A stretch of 64,000 bases of DNA from Hassallia sp050875635. Its GTDB lineage: Bacteria; Cyanobacteriota; Cyanobacteriia; Cyanobacteriales; Nostocaceae. Under the pieces are notes generated by a model, which saw nothing but the letters and a program-made list of their open reading frames with translations, did not search any database and had not been told where the DNA came from. Both the position numbers and the translations under genes were made by a program. Where the stretch lies: assembly GCF_050875635.1 (NCBI RefSeq), contig NZ_JBPAOH010000012.1, positions 31,270-95,269 on the forward strand. The letters are read 5' to 3'. How positions within the stretch are numbered: position 1 is the stretch's first letter; every line of letters starts with the position of its first letter. Below are positions 62,003 through 64,000 of this stretch, piece by piece.

Positions 62003-63361
62003 TTACCCCAACCGTTCCTGCAAACACTGAGCAATACGTCGTGCTGCCCCAGGTTTACCCATGCGTCGCAAGCCATTGTCAGCGATCGCCTGAAGTTTAT
62101 CTGGATCGTTAAAAAGCGATCGCACAACTGAACCAACTTGCGCCGCTTGCTCTACTAAAATCAAAGATGACCCCAAGTGACGGCTTTGTGCTTCCGCAAA
62201 TACAAAGTTATATTGAGGACCATTTCCCGGAATGGCGATCGCAGGTTTTCCCAAGCCGATAAATTGTTCTGTGGCTGTCCCTGCCATTGCGATCGCCAAA
62301 TCTCCTAAATGCAAGCAGTCGTTATAAGCTTGTTGAGTCAAAATAATATACGCATTTTTTGATTTAAAAGTCAAGGCATTAATATCAGAAATTTGCACCG
62401 GAGATTCTGAGTAAAGATGCCAGCCTTGAGATAGTAGAGATTGAGATAAAATGTTCAAGTCTAAGCTGGATGCGATCGCACCTAAAAACACCATAGTTTC
62501 AGTGCGTGAAAGGTAATCGCGTTTTGAGATTTCCATCACTGAAGCAACTGCAACCATAATTTGTTGCCAATTCGCATAAGCTTCTGGTGGACGAGAACCA
62601 GGTAAAAGAGTCACAATCAACGGACGAATTATTTCTTCTTGTTCAGCATCACCACCATAAAATCGTCCTTGAGGAAAGCTGGGTTCAAGTCCATCCATCA
62701 TCGGATTCCCCAAATCAAAAGCAGGAATAGACCACTTTTTTAAGATTTCCGTAGTTAGCGAATCTCTGGGAAATATCGCTTTGCAGTGGGGACGACTCAT
62801 CAACCAACGTTCCCAAGGATGATAAACTGAACCGGAAAAACTTTCCCAACGTGCAGCTTTTGATTTGCGTTGCAGTAACCCGACTTCATCCCGCACATAA
62901 TATTCTGATTTTGCCGTGCCGATAAAAGCATAGTCAGCACCGCTTCCCCAAGCAAACAACAGCGGTACAATATCCCCCACAGCTAAAATAGCGCTTTTAT
63001 TACCTGATTTCTTTTGCAAATTTACCCAAGTACGTACCGCTTTAATTTGACTGCGGGTAAGTTGCACTAAACCACCGCGTACATCTCGGACTAATTGCCG
63101 TCCATCCATGTAAATAAAGCCACCAGAAGGCATAACACGTACTGAACCAATCAGGGGAATATTCAACTGTTGATAAGCATGTCCTTCACCCACTATAGGC
63201 AAAGCGAAGATATCAGCAGGATTGGATAGTTGCTGGAGTTCTTGTAAAATACGGACAGCAATTACATCCTCTCCATGACCATTACTTAAAACAAGTAAAC
63301 GCAAGGCAGAAGTTGTAGCTGTCGAATTTAAAGCTAGGGATAACCTAGGTAGATCGCTCAT
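62003..63361 (-). CDS. Lipid-A-disaccharide synthase-related glycosyltransferase (TIGR03492 type)
   Basis: 452 residues. LRLLVLSNGHGEDVIAVRIL at the N-terminus, DYAFIGTAKSEYYVRDEVG, LLPGSRPPEAYANWQ and LAIAMAGTATEQFIGLGKPA show a GT-B fold related to LpxB, with the nucleotide-sugar site in the C-half. Cyanobacteria and plastids carry this LpxB relative of uncertain substrate. Its divergent neighbour begins an exported protein, which supports an envelope role. Confidence 0.85.
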   Translation of the reverse strand: MSDLPRLSLALNSTATTSALRLLVLSNGHGEDVIAVRILQELQQLSNPADIFALPIVGEGHAYQQLNIPLIGSVRVMPSGGFIYMDGRQLVRDVRGGLVQLTRSQIKAVRTWVNLQKKSGNKSAILAVGDIVPLLFAWGSGADYAFIGTAKSEYYVRDEVGLLQRKSKAARWESFSGSVYHPWERWLMSRPHCKAIFPRDSLTTEILKKWSIPAFDLGNPMMDGLEPSFPQGRFYGGDAEQEEIIRPLIVTLLPGSRPPEAYANWQQIMVAVASVMEISKRDYLSRTETMVFLGAIASSLDLNILSQSLLSQGWHLYSESPVQISDINALTFKSKNAYIILTQQAYNDCLHLGDLAIAMAGTATEQFIGLGKPAIAIPGNGPQYNFVFAEAQSRHLGSSLILVEQAAQVGSVVRSLFNDPDKLQAIADNGLRRMGKPGAARRIAQCLQERLG

Positions 63362-63517
63362 AATAGAAACAAAAACTCATAATTAACTGTCTGTTTGGGC
63401 AAGAGGGGTGAATGGGAGTATCAATCATCGGCGTGGAAGCTGGAAGTTAGTATTATTCCCATTGCCGAACCTCAGTATAAAAGTACAAACTAACTCCCAG
63501 GTAATCAGGCTAAAAAC

Positions 63518-64000
63518 ATGCAAGTTTCTTCTGCCGCAATTTTGACTTTAGCTACCTTAGCGACTAGCAACCCTACTGAAGCAATAGCTGCACCTTCTAT
63601 AACTCCGACTCAGCCGGAAAAAGCCGGCTTAGTAGTGCCGGTGACGCAAGAAAATACACCTGCACCGATAAAGGCAATTGCATCCCCAGAAACGGTAGTC
63701 GTCCAACAATTTTCCCAAACTCCGGCTAATAATAATTCAACTGTAGTCGTAACACAAGAGGTTGGGATAGGAGACAAGGGGACAGGGGGACGAGGAGGAC
63801 GAGGGGGACGAGGGGGACGAGGGGGACGAGGGGGACAAGGAGGACAAGGAGGACAAGGAGGACAAGGAGGACAAGGCGGAGGAGGACAAGGCGGAGGAGG
63901 CGGAGGAGGACAAGGCGGAGGAGGCGGAGGAGGACAAGGCGGAGGAGGCGGAGGAGGACAAGGCGGAGGAGGCGGAGGAGGACAAGGCGGAGGAGGCGGA
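63518..64000 (+). CDS. Exported protein with Gly-rich repeat tract, runs off the window
   Basis: From ATG 63518 the frame stays open to the window end (161 codons). Signal-like start MQVSSAAILTLATLATSNPT with AIAA cleavage, then a Pro/Thr/Val-rich linker (PVTQENTPAPIKAIASPETV) and from 63767 Gly-Arg and Gly-Gln units encoded by the tandem repeat. The linker style resembles cyanobacterial Omp85/BamA N-termini, but the domain that would prove it lies outside the window. The minus-strand Ser-rich ORF here is its shadow. Confidence 0.55.
   Translation, partial: MQVSSAAILTLATLATSNPTEAIAAPSITPTQPEKAGLVVPVTQENTPAPIKAIASPETVVVQQFSQTPANNNSTVVVTQEVGIGDKGTGGRGGRGGRGGRGGRGGQGGQGGQGGQGGQGGGGQGGGGGGGQGGGGGGGQGGGGGGGQGGGGGGGQGGGGG
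63765..64000. repeat. Minisatellite of GGACGAGGG, GGACAAGGA and GGAGGAGGC units
   Basis: GGACGAGGG 9-mers (to ~63835), GGACAAGGA 9-mers (to ~63880), then a 21-bp-type higher-order unit of GGACAAGGC plus GGAGGAGGC to the window end. Same family as the recJ insert. The array continues beyond the window. Confidence 0.92.

Noticed and set aside
63737..63985. Minus-strand Ser-Ser-Ala-rich ORF
   Set aside because: It is the complement of a plus-strand minisatellite that continues an exported protein with a signal peptide.

Overview
The window reads as chromosome from a filamentous, probably heterocyst-forming cyanobacterium (Nostocales type). The evidence is dense HIP1 octamers (GCGATCGC) on both strands, a psb30/ycf12 photosystem II gene, nitrogenase-associated nifH/E/N-like genes, a ModB-ModC fusion of the kind described in Anabaena variabilis, DUF2808, DUF2294 and PEP-CTERM proteins, and abundant heptamer-type tandem repeats between genes. 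Nothing in the sequence fixes the genus. I saw no tRNA or rRNA gene.

Layout. 0-3.5 kb: decayed genes (an Rpn-type nuclease with one stop and a duplicated tail, a TPR remnant) and cysH. 3.5-9.5 kb: an unusual XRE-ClpN regulator with a palindromic operator, sbcD, a KimA-like permease, an SDR enzyme and a secreted protein. 9.7-22 kb: a GGDEF-EAL protein, recJ carrying an in-frame minisatellite, psb30, a YkgJ-type protein, a split GDT1/TMEM165 pair, a DUF2808 protein and a GAF-GAF-PAS adenylate cyclase. 22.5-32 kb: a Rieske protein, small secreted or membrane proteins, a decayed CRISPR-Cas locus (three repeats plus cas3 and cas6 remnants), a TPR protein, a luciferase-like monooxygenase with an overlapping small gene, and a truncated HsdR. 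32.4-45.9 kb: a metal and nitrogen-fixation island made of nifH-nifE-nifN-like genes without nifDK, an HTH-molybdate-binding regulator, molbindin, two modA genes, modBC, a Crp-family regulator, a third ModA-like protein with a PEP-CTERM-like tail, and a PEP-CTERM protein. 46.1-54 kb: a co-directional set suggesting RNA repair (KptA, two AAA ATPases, a DraRnl-type RNA ligase, a short EF-Ts, with a GNAT and a PLP enzyme embedded). 54.7-61.9 kb: a two-component signalling cluster. 62-64 kb: a LpxB-related glycosyltransferase and the start of an exported protein that runs into a Gly-rich minisatellite at the window edge.

How the parts work together. In the metal island a molybdate sensor-repressor, a cytoplasmic molybdate buffer (Mop) and three binding proteins surround one permease-ATPase. 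A shared 25-bp inverted repeat with an ACCAA-N5-TYGGT-like core lies upstream of modA1, modA2 and the third binding-protein gene, with an orphan copy near the nif end. This looks like one metal-responsive regulon feeding an alternative or second nitrogenase cofactor pathway. In the 46-54 kb set, an end-healing phosphotransferase, an ATP-dependent RNA ligase, two dissimilar AAA ATPases and a translation-factor paralogue suggest a response to RNA or tRNA damage.

The strongest genome-level oddity is a family of G-rich/C-rich tandem repeats. They fill intergenic gaps and have also entered at least three reading frames (recJ, modBC and the last gene) without breaking them.
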